Source of the DNA: Haliea sp. E1-2-M8
GTDB taxonomy: Bacteria > Pseudomonadota > Gammaproteobacteria > Pseudomonadales > Halieaceae
Direction: 5' to 3'
Assembly: GCF_030649675.1 (NCBI RefSeq)
Contig: NZ_JAUTDR010000015.1
Span: forward strand, 39,029-103,028
DNA length: 64,000 bases
Of this stretch, positions 17,244-26,202 are shown piece after piece (the stretch's first letter is position 1; every line of letters starts with the position of its first letter). The notes beneath the pieces are model-generated. The model did not search any database. It was not told the origin of the DNA and saw only the letters and a list, made by a program, of their open reading frames with translations. Both the position numbers and the translations under genes were made by a program.

Positions 17244-18323
17244 CTACTGATCCCGGCGCAGGCGCTGTTCCGCCGGGGCCGATGGCGCCTGCAGCAGCTC
17301 GACCCGGGTGAACAGGTTGGCGGCGCCGGTGAAGCCGGTGAGGGCATCGGCGGCCAGCAAAATGGCAGCGGCTGTCCAGGTGGGCTGCTCTTCGGGCCAC
17401 AGCAGATCTTCCGCGAACTGGTAGCCAGTCCAGTAGGCACCGTCATCCGTGCGCCACTGATGCAACCAGCTATACAGCTCCACCGCCCGCGCATGGTCGC
17501 CCGCGGCCAGTAGTGCCATGACCAGTTCGCAGGACTCCGCCACCGTGACCCAGGGCTCGTCTGCTACGCAGCGACAGCCGAGACCATGGTGCACAAATTC
17601 GTCCCAGCGCGCCGCCAGCCGAACCCTCGCCGGGGCCCCCTGGACCGCGCCACTGAGCACCGGGTAGAACCAGTCCATGGAGAAGCGGGCCTTGCTCGCC
17701 CAGCCGCGGTCAAAGCGTTCCGGGCGGGAGCGCAGGGCGGCGCCCAGGCTGGTGCGGGCCCGATACCAGTGCGCGCGCTCCTCGCCCAGGGTCAGCGCGA
17801 TATTGCAGGCACACTCGAGGCTTTTGTAGATAGAGCTGCAACCCGTAACCAGGGCATCCCGCAGCGGCGTACCTGCGGTATCAACCGCCCAGTCGATCTC
17901 CCCGTGAACGCTCTGCAGGCCAACAACAAAACCGATCGCGCCGTCGACCACCGGCCACATTTCACGCAGAAAGTCCGTGTCCCCGCTTATCAGGAAGTGA
18001 TGCCAGACACCGGTGGCAATATAGGCGACAAAATTGGTTTCCCGCCGATGGTCGTTGTCGACGATATCGCCCCGATAGGATGCCCACCAGCTACCGTCGG
18101 GCAGCTGCAGGCCCGCCAGCCAGCGATAGGCGCGCACCGCTGCCGCGTGTTCACCACCGATGGACAGACCCATGGCCGCTTCAACGTGGTCCCAGGGGTC
18201 CGTGTAGCCGCCGCTGAACCACGGAATCTCGCCGCCGGGCTTCTGGGTTGCCAGCAGGAAATCGACCGTGGGCCGCAGGAACTCCTGCGGGAACAGGCCG
18301 CGGCTGAGATAGAGCCCGCTCAC
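17244..18323 (-). CDS. Alpha/alpha-toroid protein, terpenoid-cyclase/prenyltransferase-like
   Basis: A 359-residue protein without signal peptide. Repeated QW-like elements are visible: LLATQKPGGEIPWF near residue 24, WLAGLQLPDGSWW at 68-80 and WLHQWRTDDGAYW near the C-terminal third, as in the alpha/alpha barrels of terpenoid cyclases, protein prenyltransferases and some six-hairpin glycosidases. No DxDD cyclase acid motif or clear zinc triad is evident, so catalytic activity is uncertain. The GTG at 18323 overlaps the stop of the upstream methyltransferase (GTGA). Co-transcribed with a methyltransferase and a GT4 enzyme, it probably acts on a lipid-linked or glycosyl intermediate; this is inference. 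Confidence 0.65.
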   Translation of the reverse strand: MSGLYLSRGLFPQEFLRPTVDFLLATQKPGGEIPWFSGGYTDPWDHVEAAMGLSIGGEHAAAVRAYRWLAGLQLPDGSWWASYRGDIVDNDHRRETNFVAYIATGVWHHFLISGDTDFLREMWPVVDGAIGFVVGLQSVHGEIDWAVDTAGTPLRDALVTGCSSIYKSLECACNIALTLGEERAHWYRARTSLGAALRSRPERFDRGWASKARFSMDWFYPVLSGAVQGAPARVRLAARWDEFVHHGLGCRCVADEPWVTVAESCELVMALLAAGDHARAVELYSWLHQWRTDDGAYWTGYQFAEDLLWPEEQPTWTAAAILLAADALTGFTGAANLFTRVELLQAPSAPAEQRLRRDQ

Positions 18324-19036
18324 AGGCTGGCCTCCTGACGAAAGTAAAACACTACGCTCTTGCCCATGATCGGGTTGAGCCACTTCTCCAGGGTTCGGGT
18401 CAGCCATGGCGCGCGCAACATGTCCCAGACCAGCAGCCTGTGATACTGCCGCACCAGCCAGTGCTGCTCGCCCTCGCGCCAGAACAGGCAGCGCAGCCAC
18501 CAGTAGGGTCCGTGCAGGGCGTGGGCACCGTGGCGGTGGAAACCCACAAAACCCAGCTGCTCGACTTCTGCCCACAGGCGCTCGGCGCGGAAGATTCTCA
18601 GGTGCCCGCCCGGAGTCTGGTGATAGCGTTTGCTGAGAGCCCAGCACAGGCGTTCGGGCCAGCGCCGCGGCACACTGACACAGAGCAGGCCAGAGGGCTT
18701 GAGCACCCGGCGGACTTCCCTGAGGGCGGCGCGATAATCGGGAATGTGCTCCAGCACCTCGGAGCAGATCACCTTGTCGAAGCTGGCGTCGGGAAAGGGC
18801 AGCGCCAGCGCCGACGCCTCGGTGAGATCCAGCTGCTTGCGCTCGTTGCCAGGCTCTGCAAACTCCGCGAATCGCTGCTGCGCTTTTCTCAGATCCTCGC
18901 CGGAGAGATCCACACCGACCGCGTGCACCTCGCCCAGGATGTAGGCGGCGATCACGTGCCGGCCTTCGCCGCAGCCGAGATCCAGCACACGCTCTCCCCG
19001 ATGCAGGGCAAAGTAGCGGAAATCAACGGTTTGCAT
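18320..19036 (-). CDS. Class I SAM-dependent methyltransferase (UbiE/Methyltransf_11 type)
   Basis: A 238-residue methyltransferase. Motif I is VLDLGCGEGRHVIAA near residue 16, the acidic end of strand 2 is VGVDLSGEDL, and motifs DKVICSEVLEHIPDY and LKPSGLLCVSVPRRWPE follow, typical of Methyltransf_11. A basic, aromatic C-terminal half (LHGPYWWLRCLFWREGEQHWL) suggests membrane contact. The ATG at 19036 lies within the end of the GT4 gene and its own stop overlaps the next gene, so three genes are translationally coupled. The substrate is probably a glycan or glycolipid. Confidence 0.8.
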   Translation of the reverse strand: MQTVDFRYFALHRGERVLDLGCGEGRHVIAAYILGEVHAVGVDLSGEDLRKAQQRFAEFAEPGNERKQLDLTEASALALPFPDASFDKVICSEVLEHIPDYRAALREVRRVLKPSGLLCVSVPRRWPERLCWALSKRYHQTPGGHLRIFRAERLWAEVEQLGFVGFHRHGAHALHGPYWWLRCLFWREGEQHWLVRQYHRLLVWDMLRAPWLTRTLEKWLNPIMGKSVVFYFRQEASL

Positions 19037-20261
19037 CGGCAATAACCCTGCGATAGTAGTCGTCCATGGCCTGCGCGCAAACCTGCCAGCTGAAGCGCTC
19101 CAGAATGCGCTGGCGCCCGGCCACGCCCAGCTGTTCGCGGCGCTGGGGGTCAAGTAGTAACGATTCGATAGCTTGTTCCAAAGCGTCGGCATCTCGGACC
19201 GGAACGATAATGCCCGCATCGCCCACGACTTCCGGCAGCGCGCCGCCATCGGTAGAGACCACGGGCACCCCGCAGGCCATGGCCTCGCCCGCCGGCAGGC
19301 CGAAGCCTTCATAAATAGAGGGAACTACGGCAATGCTGGCCTCGGCGTAGTAGTGGACCATCTCGGCAGTGGATATACCGTTGACGAAGCGAATATTCCC
19401 GGCAATATCCAGGCGCTTGATCAGGCGCTCGGTGCGCCCGCCCGGCTGGGGCTTGCTGACCAGCAGCAATTCCAGCTCGGGGTACCGCGGCAGCAGGCGG
19501 GCAAAGGCCTGCAGCAGGTAACGCAGGCCTTTCAGCGGAGCGTCGGCCGACGCCGTGGCCATGATACGCAGCGGCTTGCGGATTACCCCGGGCAGTGGGC
19601 GGAACTCCTCCGTATCTATACCATTGTGGACCAGGGCGATACCGGCAGGCTGCAGGCCGAAGTCCCGGGCGATATCCTGCCGCGAGTAGTCCGAGACCGT
19701 GACCACGTGGTGCAGTTGCTTGATTACCTTCCTCTGCATTTGCAGGAACCAGTGCCAGCGCCGGATCAGCAGACGCTGGTGCCAGCGCGGCGCAGCGCTC
19801 AGGGCGATGCGCAGATCGCTGGTAATGGGGTGGTGCACCGTGGTCACCAGCGGCAGTCCCATGGCCTGTAGCTGGACCATGCCATGGCTGAGGCTCTGGT
19901 TGTCATGAATCAGGTCGTAGTCCTGGCGGTGCCGGCGCAGATAGCGCACCGCGCGACGCCCGAAGGTGTAGGGCTCGGCAAAGCCCCCGGTGAGCTTGCT
20001 GGTCCACTCGATGATATTGCTCAAGGAGCGCAGGTGATGCGGCCGCAATGACCACAGGCCGTTTTCGTACAGGTCCAGGCTCGGCAGCTCGATGAGGCGC
20101 ACCCGGGGGTCGACCTCGGGATAGGGCGGGCCGGAAATCACGTCCACCCTGTGCCCGGCATCTACCAGCGCCTTGCTCAGATATTTGATGTAGACGCCCT
20201 GGCCTCCGGCGTGGGGCTTGCTGCGATAGCCCAGCAGCGCAATCCGCAGCGACGGCCGCAC
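19023..20261 (-). CDS. GT4-family glycosyltransferase
   Basis: A GT-B retaining glycosyltransferase of about 412 residues. The N-terminal domain opens with LRIALLGYRSKPHAGGQGVYI, the glycine-rich acceptor loop, and the donor domain has PSIYEGFGLPAGEAMACGVPV with the E-x7-E motif. The start is uncertain: the frame is open to 20552, but homology begins near the GTG at 20261; a GTG at 20402 is another candidate. It heads a minus-strand operon with a methyltransferase and a toroid protein and is divergent from the dTDP-glucose gene rfbA, so a surface glycan or glycolipid is the likely product. Confidence 0.82.
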   Translation of the reverse strand: MRPSLRIALLGYRSKPHAGGQGVYIKYLSKALVDAGHRVDVISGPPYPEVDPRVRLIELPSLDLYENGLWSLRPHHLRSLSNIIEWTSKLTGGFAEPYTFGRRAVRYLRRHRQDYDLIHDNQSLSHGMVQLQAMGLPLVTTVHHPITSDLRIALSAAPRWHQRLLIRRWHWFLQMQRKVIKQLHHVVTVSDYSRQDIARDFGLQPAGIALVHNGIDTEEFRPLPGVIRKPLRIMATASADAPLKGLRYLLQAFARLLPRYPELELLLVSKPQPGGRTERLIKRLDIAGNIRFVNGISTAEMVHYYAEASIAVVPSIYEGFGLPAGEAMACGVPVVSTDGGALPEVVGDAGIIVPVRDADALEQAIESLLLDPQRREQLGVAGRQRILERFSWQVCAQAMDDYYRRVIADANR

Positions 20262-20532
20262 TGCTGCCAGTGCTGCCGGCGCGGGAGAACTGGCCTCCGC
20301 CACCGCTGTGCTGGCAGCCAACTCGCTCGCTGCTGTGTCCAGATGCCTGATAGCGGCGTCCCTTTTTTTGGTCAACAGAGGGGGATACGGGCTGCCGATC
20401 ACGCAAGGTAGACAAATGTGCAGCGCCCAGGATACGAATTCTAGCAGCGAACTGCGCCGCAGCACCAGCCCCGCAACCGGCTTGGCAGGCTCCAATGCCC
20501 GCGGCTTATCGTAATTTGGCGGCCTTTTCCCG
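20262..20532. other. Intergenic region between GT4 gene and rfbA
   Basis: About 270 bases between the divergent GT4 gene and rfbA. On the minus strand the GT4 frame stays open through most of it but shows an alanine/serine-rich, low-complexity translation with no domain, so it may be a variable N-terminal tail or untranslated leader. Apart from the rfbA minus 10 at the edge I see no RNA or repeat structure. Confidence 0.4.
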
Positions 20533-20538
20533 TATAAT
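20533..20538 (+). promoter_or_regulatory. Consensus minus-10 box for rfbA
   Basis: A perfect TATAAT lies 29 bases before the rfbA ATG. The expected minus 35 position (about 20510-20515) reads CGTAAT, a poor match, so activity would depend on another factor or on weak contacts. Confidence 0.5.
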
Positions 20539-20566
20539 CGCCGCTTTTCCATCGACCGGGGTTGGT

Positions 20567-21472
20567 ATGGAAACGACCAGATACAAAGGCATCATCCTCG
20601 CGGGCGGGTCCGGAACGCGGTTGCACCCGCTGACCAGCACGGTGAGCAAGCAATTGATGCCGGTGTACGACAAACCGATGATTTATTATCCGCTGGCAAC
20701 CCTGATGCTGGCGGGCATTCGCGATGTCCTGATCATCACCACGCCGCGTGACCAAACCGCCTTCGCCGACCTGCTGGGCGATGGCAGTCGCTGGGGAATC
20801 AGCATCAGCTACACCGTGCAGCCCAGCCCGGATGGCCTCGCCCAGGCATTCCTGCTGGGAGCGGAATTTATCGGCCCCAATCCGGTGGCACTGGTACTCG
20901 GGGACAACATTTTCTACGGTGGAGGCTTTACCCAGAGCCTGCGCAGCGCCGCCCGGCGGGAACACGGCGCCTCGGTGTTTGCCTACTATGTGCAGGACCC
21001 GGAACGCTATGGGGTGGTCAGTTTCGATGCCGCGGGCGTGGCAGTTGATATCGAGGAAAAGCCGGCCCGGCCGAAATCCCACTACGCGGTGACCGGCCTC
21101 TATTTCTACGACAATGATGTCGTCGACATAGCCCGCAGCATCCGTCCTTCCACCCGCGGGGAACTGGAAATCACTGACATCAATACCGCCTACCTGGCCC
21201 GCGGCGACCTGCGGGTGGAAGTGATGAGCCGCGGCACCGCCTGGCTGGACACGGGCACCCACAATTCCCTGCTGGATGCCGCCAACTTCATTCGCGTGGT
21301 GGAGGAACGCCAGGGCCTCAAGATTGCCTGCCCGGAGGAAGTCGCGTTTCGCATGGGCTACATTGACGCCGAGCAGCTGCTGGCGCTGGCGGCGCCGCTG
21401 GAAAAAAGCGGCTACGGTCTGTACCTGCGGCAACTGCTGGAACAGGACGGAGTGTTGAGCAATGATCTTTGA
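20567..21472 (+). CDS. rfbA: Glucose-1-phosphate thymidylyltransferase
   Basis: A 301-residue enzyme making dTDP-glucose from dTTP and glucose 1-phosphate, the first step of dTDP-L-rhamnose synthesis. The nucleotide-binding signature [11 protein letters not shown] is near residue 14, followed by [26 protein letters not shown] and the sugar-binding [14 protein letters not shown]. Length matches RmlA. ATG 20567 is chosen because the family starts there ([14 protein letters not shown]); the upstream in-frame codons lie in the promoter. It overlaps rfbC by 11 bases. Confidence 0.97.
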   Translation: METTRYKGIILAGGSGTRLHPLTSTVSKQLMPVYDKPMIYYPLATLMLAGIRDVLIITTPRDQTAFADLLGDGSRWGISISYTVQPSPDGLAQAFLLGAEFIGPNPVALVLGDNIFYGGGFTQSLRSAARREHGASVFAYYVQDPERYGVVSFDAAGVAVDIEEKPARPKSHYAVTGLYFYDNDVVDIARSIRPSTRGELEITDINTAYLARGDLRVEVMSRGTAWLDTGTHNSLLDAANFIRVVEERQGLKIACPEEVAFRMGYIDAEQLLALAAPLEKSGYGLYLRQLLEQDGVLSNDL

Positions 21473-22010
21473 GCCAACCCCCCTGGCGGGCCTGTACCTG
21501 CTGCAACCCAAAGTTTTCGGTGACGAACGGGGCTTTTTCCTGGAGAGCTGGAACGCCGAGACCTTTCGCGAAGCGGGCTTTGATCTGGACTTCGTGCAGG
21601 ATAACCACAGTCGCTCGGCCCGCGGCATCCTGCGCGGCCTGCACTTTCAGACCGAGCACCCCCAGGGCAAGCTGGTGCGGGTGACCTCCGGCGCCGTGTT
21701 CGATATCGCGGTGGATCTGCGCCGCTCCTCACCTACCCTGGGCCAGTGGTACGGGGTTGAACTCAACGCGGCGAACCACCGGATGCTGTGGGTGCCCCCC
21801 GGGTTTGCCCACGGATTCTATGTGCTGTCCGAGTACGCCGACTTTCAGTACAAGTGCACGGACTACTATCACCCGGCCAGCGAAGTGTCCCTCGCCTGGG
21901 ACGACAGCACCGTAGGCGTCAACTGGCCGATCCCCGCGGGGGAACAGCCGCGCCTGTCGGCCAAGGATGCGGCGGGGCTGGCCTGGGCGGACCTGCCCCT
22001 GTTCGACTGA
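21462..22010 (+). CDS. rfbC: dTDP-4-dehydrorhamnose 3,5-epimerase
   Basis: A 182-residue cupin-type epimerase of the dTDP-L-rhamnose pathway. Key features are [16 protein letters not shown], the QDNHSRS segment, LRGLHFQ with the catalytic His, and the Tyr region [21 protein letters not shown]. Length is standard. The start overlaps the end of rfbA by 11 bases, so expression is coupled. The partner genes rfbB and rfbD lie 2-4 kb away on the other strand. Confidence 0.97.
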   Translation: MIFEPTPLAGLYLLQPKVFGDERGFFLESWNAETFREAGFDLDFVQDNHSRSARGILRGLHFQTEHPQGKLVRVTSGAVFDIAVDLRRSSPTLGQWYGVELNAANHRMLWVPPGFAHGFYVLSEYADFQYKCTDYYHPASEVSLAWDDSTVGVNWPIPAGEQPRLSAKDAAGLAWADLPLFD

Positions 22011-22055
22011 GGCCCCGGCAACGACTTGCCACACCCAAACCGAAAAGGAACCAGC

Positions 22056-22832
22056 ATGGCCAGAGATTATTTCCAGCTACAGGGCAAGACCGCGCTGATT
22101 ACCGGGGCCTCCAGCGGACTCGGCGTACACTTTGCCCGGGTACTGGCCGAGGCGGGAGCGACAGTCATCCTGGCGGCCCGACGTGCGGACAAGCTTGCTG
22201 CGGAGGTCGCTGCACTACGTGCTACAGGCGCGCAAGCCAGCGCCGTCGCCATGGACGTCACCGATCCCGCCAGTGTCGACAGTGCATTCGCCGAGATCAC
22301 CGGCGACAGCGGCAACATCGACATCCTGGTCAACAATGCGGGCGTCGCCGACGATCCGATCCGGTTTCTGGATACCGGCGAGGAGGAGTGGCACCGGGTA
22401 ATCGATACCAACCTCAACGGCGCCTGGCGCGTGGCGCGCGCCGGAGCACGACACATGGCCGAAGCAGGAATCCCGGGCAGCATCGTCAATATCGGCTCAA
22501 TCTACGGCTTGCGGACCGGGGCGATGAAGGTCGCCTACAACGTGTCCAAAGCCGGTGTCGTGCAGCTCACCAAAGCCATGGCCATAGAGCTTTGCCGCCA
22601 GCAGATCCGGGTCAATGCCTTGTGCCCGGGCTGGTTCCTGACCGACATCAACAAAGAATACTTTGAGAGTGAGCGCGGGGAGCGCTATATCAAGACCATC
22701 CCGGCGCGGCGGATGGGCGCGATGGAGGACCTGACCGCGCCGCTGCTGCTGCTCGCGAGCAATGCGGCCGCGGGCTACATGACCGGCAGCGTGCTGACGG
22801 TAGATGGCGGCATCGCCGAATCGCCGATCTGA
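22056..22832 (+). CDS. SDR-family oxidoreductase
   Basis: A 258-residue classical short-chain dehydrogenase/reductase. The cofactor motif TGASSGLG is at 16-23, NNAG at 93-96, and the catalytic S148, Y161 and K165 (GSIYG and YNVSKAG) are intact; the ending GYMTGSVLTVDGG is typical. NAD(P) and substrate cannot be told. ATG 22056 follows an AAGGA seven bases away. It is 45 bases after rfbC and may be read through from it, but nothing ties it to rhamnose synthesis. Its stop codon forms part of a hairpin shared with the convergent antiporter gene. Confidence 0.85.
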   Translation: MARDYFQLQGKTALITGASSGLGVHFARVLAEAGATVILAARRADKLAAEVAALRATGAQASAVAMDVTDPASVDSAFAEITGDSGNIDILVNNAGVADDPIRFLDTGEEEWHRVIDTNLNGAWRVARAGARHMAEAGIPGSIVNIGSIYGLRTGAMKVAYNVSKAGVVQLTKAMAIELCRQQIRVNALCPGWFLTDINKEYFESERGERYIKTIPARRMGAMEDLTAPLLLLASNAAAGYMTGSVLTVDGGIAESPI

Positions 22833-22853
22833 GCGGCCGCACACAACCGCTCA
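22830..22853. terminator. Hairpin spanning the stops of two convergent genes
   Basis: TGAGCGG (22830-22836) and CCGCTCA (22847-22853) form a perfect 7-bp stem with a 10-base loop. The left arm contains the SDR stop codon and the right arm the antiporter stop codon. There is no proper T-tract (only TTTCT on the plus side), so termination would be weak. Confidence 0.35.
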
Positions 22854-24020
22854 TTTCTCGGTTGTTTGCTGGTCTGCTTGTGCCCGCAGCGACCAGCGCA
22901 CCGCCAGAGGTCCGAGCAGCTCGAACACTACCGTGGATGCAAGCACGATGGTCAGCAGCAATTCGCCATGGTCGGGGAAGGCGTTGCTTGCAGTCAGGGC
23001 CATGGCCACGGCAACACCCGCTTGCGACAGCATGGCAACGCCAGTTCTGGCTCCCTCCACCGGATTGCGCCAGACTGCTCCGGTCAGGTAGCCACCCGCG
23101 ACCCTGCCGGCAATGCGCAGCAGGAAGTAGGCGATCCCGACCAGCCCGCCCGCAAGCAAGGAGGACATTTCCAGGGACGCCCCCGCCAGAATGAAAAAAA
23201 GCAGCAGAAAGGGCCACTTGATCCCCTCGATAGCGTGAAAGGGGCGTGTGTGGTGTTGCGCCAGATTGGTCACCGTCGCCCCCATCACCACCGATGCCAA
23301 CAGGAAGGAGACTTCCAGCTTCATCGCCAGCCCGGCGCACAGGAACACCAGACCCAGTGCTTCAACCAGAATTGGCTCGCCGTCGCGGATGCGACCGGTG
23401 AGAAAAGCCATCGGCAGCCCAATTCCAAATCCAAGGGCAACAGCGCCACCGATTTCCCACAGCCCTGTCAGCAACGAGACGTCAGTACTGGTGCTTTGGA
23501 TCCCAGCTGCAATCACCATGCAGAGACTGAAGATTATCAGCCCCCAGGCGTCGTCAACGGCAACGATGCCGAGCAGCCGACGCCCGAACCGGGAGTGCTC
23601 GCAGCCTTCCTCAAGCACAACATCAGTCGTTGCGGCAGGGTCTGTTGCGGTGGCAATCGCAGCCAGAAGCAGCGCCAGCACCAGCCCCTCGCCCAGCGCC
23701 AGGATGCCGAAAAAGACTACCGCAAATGTACCGGCGGCAACGCCGAGGGAGAGTACAAGAATTTGCTTGCCCTGCTCGCGGAAGAGCCGGGTTGTCATGG
23801 AGCCGCCAATAAGAAACCCGAGCATCGTCAGCGCAACATCAGACACCATCGGAAACCAGTCCTCCCGTGCCTCGGCAAAGACATTCAGGGCCGAAGGGCC
23901 CATGACGATGCCGGCGAGAATGAGAAGAGTCACACGGGGCAGCGGTGTTTTCAAACACAGCAGATGCACGCCCAGTCCGACGAGGAAAAAGGCGGCAAGC
24001 GTCAGAAAGGTGTCTGCCAT
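22851..24020 (-). CDS. Cation:proton antiporter (CPA2/Kef-type membrane domain)
   Basis: A 389-residue inner membrane protein with about 12 hydrophobic segments, of the Na+/H+ or K+/H+ exchanger family. Family features include an early LILAGIVMGPSALNVF and the conserved charged pair region AIATATDPAATTDVVLEEG and VDDAWGLIIFSL. It lacks the C-terminal TrkA-N and TrkA-C regulatory domains of KefB/KefC. It lies 21 bases downstream of rfbB on the same strand, and could share that transcript. Ion specificity is not visible. Confidence 0.85.
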   Translation of the reverse strand: MADTFLTLAAFFLVGLGVHLLCLKTPLPRVTLLILAGIVMGPSALNVFAEAREDWFPMVSDVALTMLGFLIGGSMTTRLFREQGKQILVLSLGVAAGTFAVVFFGILALGEGLVLALLLAAIATATDPAATTDVVLEEGCEHSRFGRRLLGIVAVDDAWGLIIFSLCMVIAAGIQSTSTDVSLLTGLWEIGGAVALGFGIGLPMAFLTGRIRDGEPILVEALGLVFLCAGLAMKLEVSFLLASVVMGATVTNLAQHHTRPFHAIEGIKWPFLLLFFILAGASLEMSSLLAGGLVGIAYFLLRIAGRVAGGYLTGAVWRNPVEGARTGVAMLSQAGVAVAMALTASNAFPDHGELLLTIVLASTVVFELLGPLAVRWSLRAQADQQTTEK

Positions 24021-24041
24021 ACATCTCCAGTCCGTTTATCG

Positions 24042-25109
24042 TTAGCGATGTAACAGTGGCCGCCACCAGTTTTCATTGGCCAGATACCAGTCGATAGTGC
24101 GGCGAATACCGGTTTCAAAGGTCTCGACGGGGGAATAACCCAGCTCCCGGGTGATTTTGTTCGCATCAATGGCATAGCGCCAATCGTGGCCGGCGCGGTC
24201 TTCGACAAAGCGGATCAGGTCGCGGGCACTGCCACCGCTGGCGGCAGGGGCCTGGGGAAAGCGTTCACCCAGGGCACTCTCAGCGCGAAAACGGCGGTCC
24301 AACTCATCGCACAGCAGTTCGACAATGGCCAGATTGCGCCATTCATTGTTGCCGCCGATGTTGTAGGTTTCCCCGACAACTCCATCCTGTAACACCAGTT
24401 CGATGCCCCGGCAGTGGTCCTCGACATACAGCCAGTCGCGGATATTGCTGCCGTCGCCGTAGACCGGCAGCGGCAGGCCGCGCAGAATATTGGTCAGGCA
24501 CAGGGGAATCAGCTTTTCCGGGAAGTGGTAGGGGCCGTAGTTGTTGGAGCAGTTGCTGGTAGTTACCTGCAGGCCGTAGGTGTGGTGGTAGGCGCGCACC
24601 AGATGGTCCGACGCGGCCTTGCTGGCGGAGTAGGGCGAGTTGGGCTGATACTGCTGGGCCTCGTGGAAGCCCGGATCCTCCGGCGCCAGCGAGCCATAGA
24701 CTTCATCCGTGGAGACATGGTGAAAGCGGTGCGGCGGCGGCTCGGCGCCACCCAGCCAGTATTCCCGCGCCGCCTGCAGCAGGCTGTGGGTGCCCACGAC
24801 ATTCGTTTCAATAAAGGCGTCGGGGGCGGTGATGGAGCGGTCGACATGGCTCTCTGCAGCGAAATGCACCAGCGTGTCCACCCGGTGCTCCTGCAGAATG
24901 GCGAGCACCCGTGGGTTGTCGCAGATATTGGCCTGCACGAAGTGAAAGCCCGCGGACCCTTCCAGGCCGGCGAGATTCGCGCGATTGCCGGCATAGGTCA
25001 GCGCATCCAGCGCCACGATGCAATCATCGGGATATTTTCGACGCCAGTAGTGGACAAAGTTGGCGCCGATAAAGCCGGCGGCGCCGGTCACCAACAGGGA
25101 TCTAGCCAT
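24042..25109 (-). CDS. rfbB: dTDP-glucose 4,6-dehydratase
   Basis: A 355-residue extended SDR enzyme, second step of dTDP-L-rhamnose synthesis. The NAD motif TGAAGFIGANF is at the N-terminus, with HFAAESHVDRSI, the catalytic THR/Asp/Glu region STDEVYGSL, and the YSASKAASDH with Tyr and Lys. SNNYGPYHFPEKLIP confirms the RmlB type. ATG 25109 is the family start and overlaps the end of rfbD by eight bases. The open frame upstream is an rfbD shadow. Confidence 0.97.
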   Translation of the reverse strand: MARSLLVTGAAGFIGANFVHYWRRKYPDDCIVALDALTYAGNRANLAGLEGSAGFHFVQANICDNPRVLAILQEHRVDTLVHFAAESHVDRSITAPDAFIETNVVGTHSLLQAAREYWLGGAEPPPHRFHHVSTDEVYGSLAPEDPGFHEAQQYQPNSPYSASKAASDHLVRAYHHTYGLQVTTSNCSNNYGPYHFPEKLIPLCLTNILRGLPLPVYGDGSNIRDWLYVEDHCRGIELVLQDGVVGETYNIGGNNEWRNLAIVELLCDELDRRFRAESALGERFPQAPAASGGSARDLIRFVEDRAGHDWRYAIDANKITRELGYSPVETFETGIRRTIDWYLANENWWRPLLHR

Positions 25110-25983
25110 CACCGTGTTCCTTGAGGTCCTGCAACATGGCGCGCAATTGTACCCTCCAGTGAACCGGCGCAATAGCCAGATCCCGCCAGCTCTGCTGCTT
25201 GTCCAGCACGCTGCAGGCGGGCCGCCGGGCCGGTGTTGGATACTCGCTGCCGGGGATCGGGCGCACCTCCGGGCTGCGGGCGAGCAAACCCGCCGCCAGA
25301 CCCTCCTCGGCAATTGCTACCGCAAAGTCATACCAGCTGCAGACACCGGCATCGCTCCAGTGGTAGATACCCTGCAGCAGGGGCCTGTCCACCGCAGCCC
25401 ACAGTGCCTGGGCCAGGCTTCGGGCCCAGGTTGGAGTGCCGATCTGGTCGCAGACCACCGCGAGGCTGTCGCGCTCCGCCATCAGGCGCAGCATGGTCTT
25501 GACGAAATTGCCGCCAAAGCGCGAATACACCCAGCCGGTGCGCACGATCAGCGCCCGGGGATGCGCCGCCAGCACCGCGCGCTCCCCCTCCAGCTTGCTG
25601 CGGCCATAAGCCCCCAGCGGTGCCGGCGCGGCATCGGGCGCGTAGGGATGACCGGATTCACCATCGAAAACAAAATCGGTGGAGACGTGCACCAGGCCAG
25701 TACCGGTACTGGCGCAGGCGGCGGCGAGGTGCCCCGCCCCCTCGGCGTTGATGCGCAAGGCCAGGGCCTCTTCCCCTTCGGCCCGGTCCACCGCGGTGTA
25801 AGCCGCCGCATTGAGAACCCAGTCCGGCCTCAGTTCCCCCAAAACCTGGCGCAGGTCCTGCGGTTCGGTAATATCCAGGGCGGCGCGGTCGAGGCTCACG
25901 ACGCGCAAATCCTCTGGGGCAAGCAGCTGTAACTCGCGACCAAGCTGGCCGCCGGCGCCGGTAATGAGGACGGTTGGGGTCAC
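25102..25983 (-). CDS. rfbD: dTDP-4-dehydrorhamnose reductase
   Basis: A 293-residue SDR enzyme for the last step of dTDP-L-rhamnose synthesis. It shows TGAGGQLGRELQ at the N-terminus, NAAAYTAVDRAE, VHVSTDFVFDGE and the YGRSKLEGER catalytic Tyr/Lys motif. Length is standard. It leads a minus-strand operon with rfbB. Just upstream in the leader is a short GC hairpin (26000-26017). Together with rfbA and rfbC the full pathway is present. Confidence 0.96.
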   Translation of the reverse strand: MTPTVLITGAGGQLGRELQLLAPEDLRVVSLDRAALDITEPQDLRQVLGELRPDWVLNAAAYTAVDRAEGEEALALRINAEGAGHLAAACASTGTGLVHVSTDFVFDGESGHPYAPDAAPAPLGAYGRSKLEGERAVLAAHPRALIVRTGWVYSRFGGNFVKTMLRLMAERDSLAVVCDQIGTPTWARSLAQALWAAVDRPLLQGIYHWSDAGVCSWYDFAVAIAEEGLAAGLLARSPEVRPIPGSEYPTPARRPACSVLDKQQSWRDLAIAPVHWRVQLRAMLQDLKEHGDG

Positions 25984-25999
25984 GCAATCTCCTTTGTGG

Positions 26000-26017
26000 G
26001 CGCGGCGCGGGCCGCGC
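26000..26017. other. GC hairpin upstream of rfbD
   Basis: GCGCGGC (26000-26006) and GCCGCGC (26011-26017) form a 7-bp stem with a four-base loop, 17-34 bases before the rfbD start on the minus strand. It may be a leader structure or chance in GC-rich DNA. The rest of the 219-base space to 26203 shows no gene that I can support. Confidence 0.3.
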
Positions 26018-26202
26018 AGAATGGCGCACTATGGTAAAGGCTGGCGAGGGAGATGCCCAGCGTCAGCAGGACCGCCGCAGGGCGAAAGCAGCGCGATTGC
26101 AGCAATGTTTGTGAGGGCCACAGCAGACCTGCAAGCATCAATTTGAGATTTCCTCACTTTCTGGTTACTCTCGGACAAAACAATTCACATCTGGGGAAAA
26201 TC

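Noticed and set aside
24042-25313. Longer starts for rfbB, gnd, AGCS symporter and leuA than those given
   Set aside because: The extra N-terminal residues have no homology and run over neighbouring genes; family starts and ribosome sites support the shorter forms.
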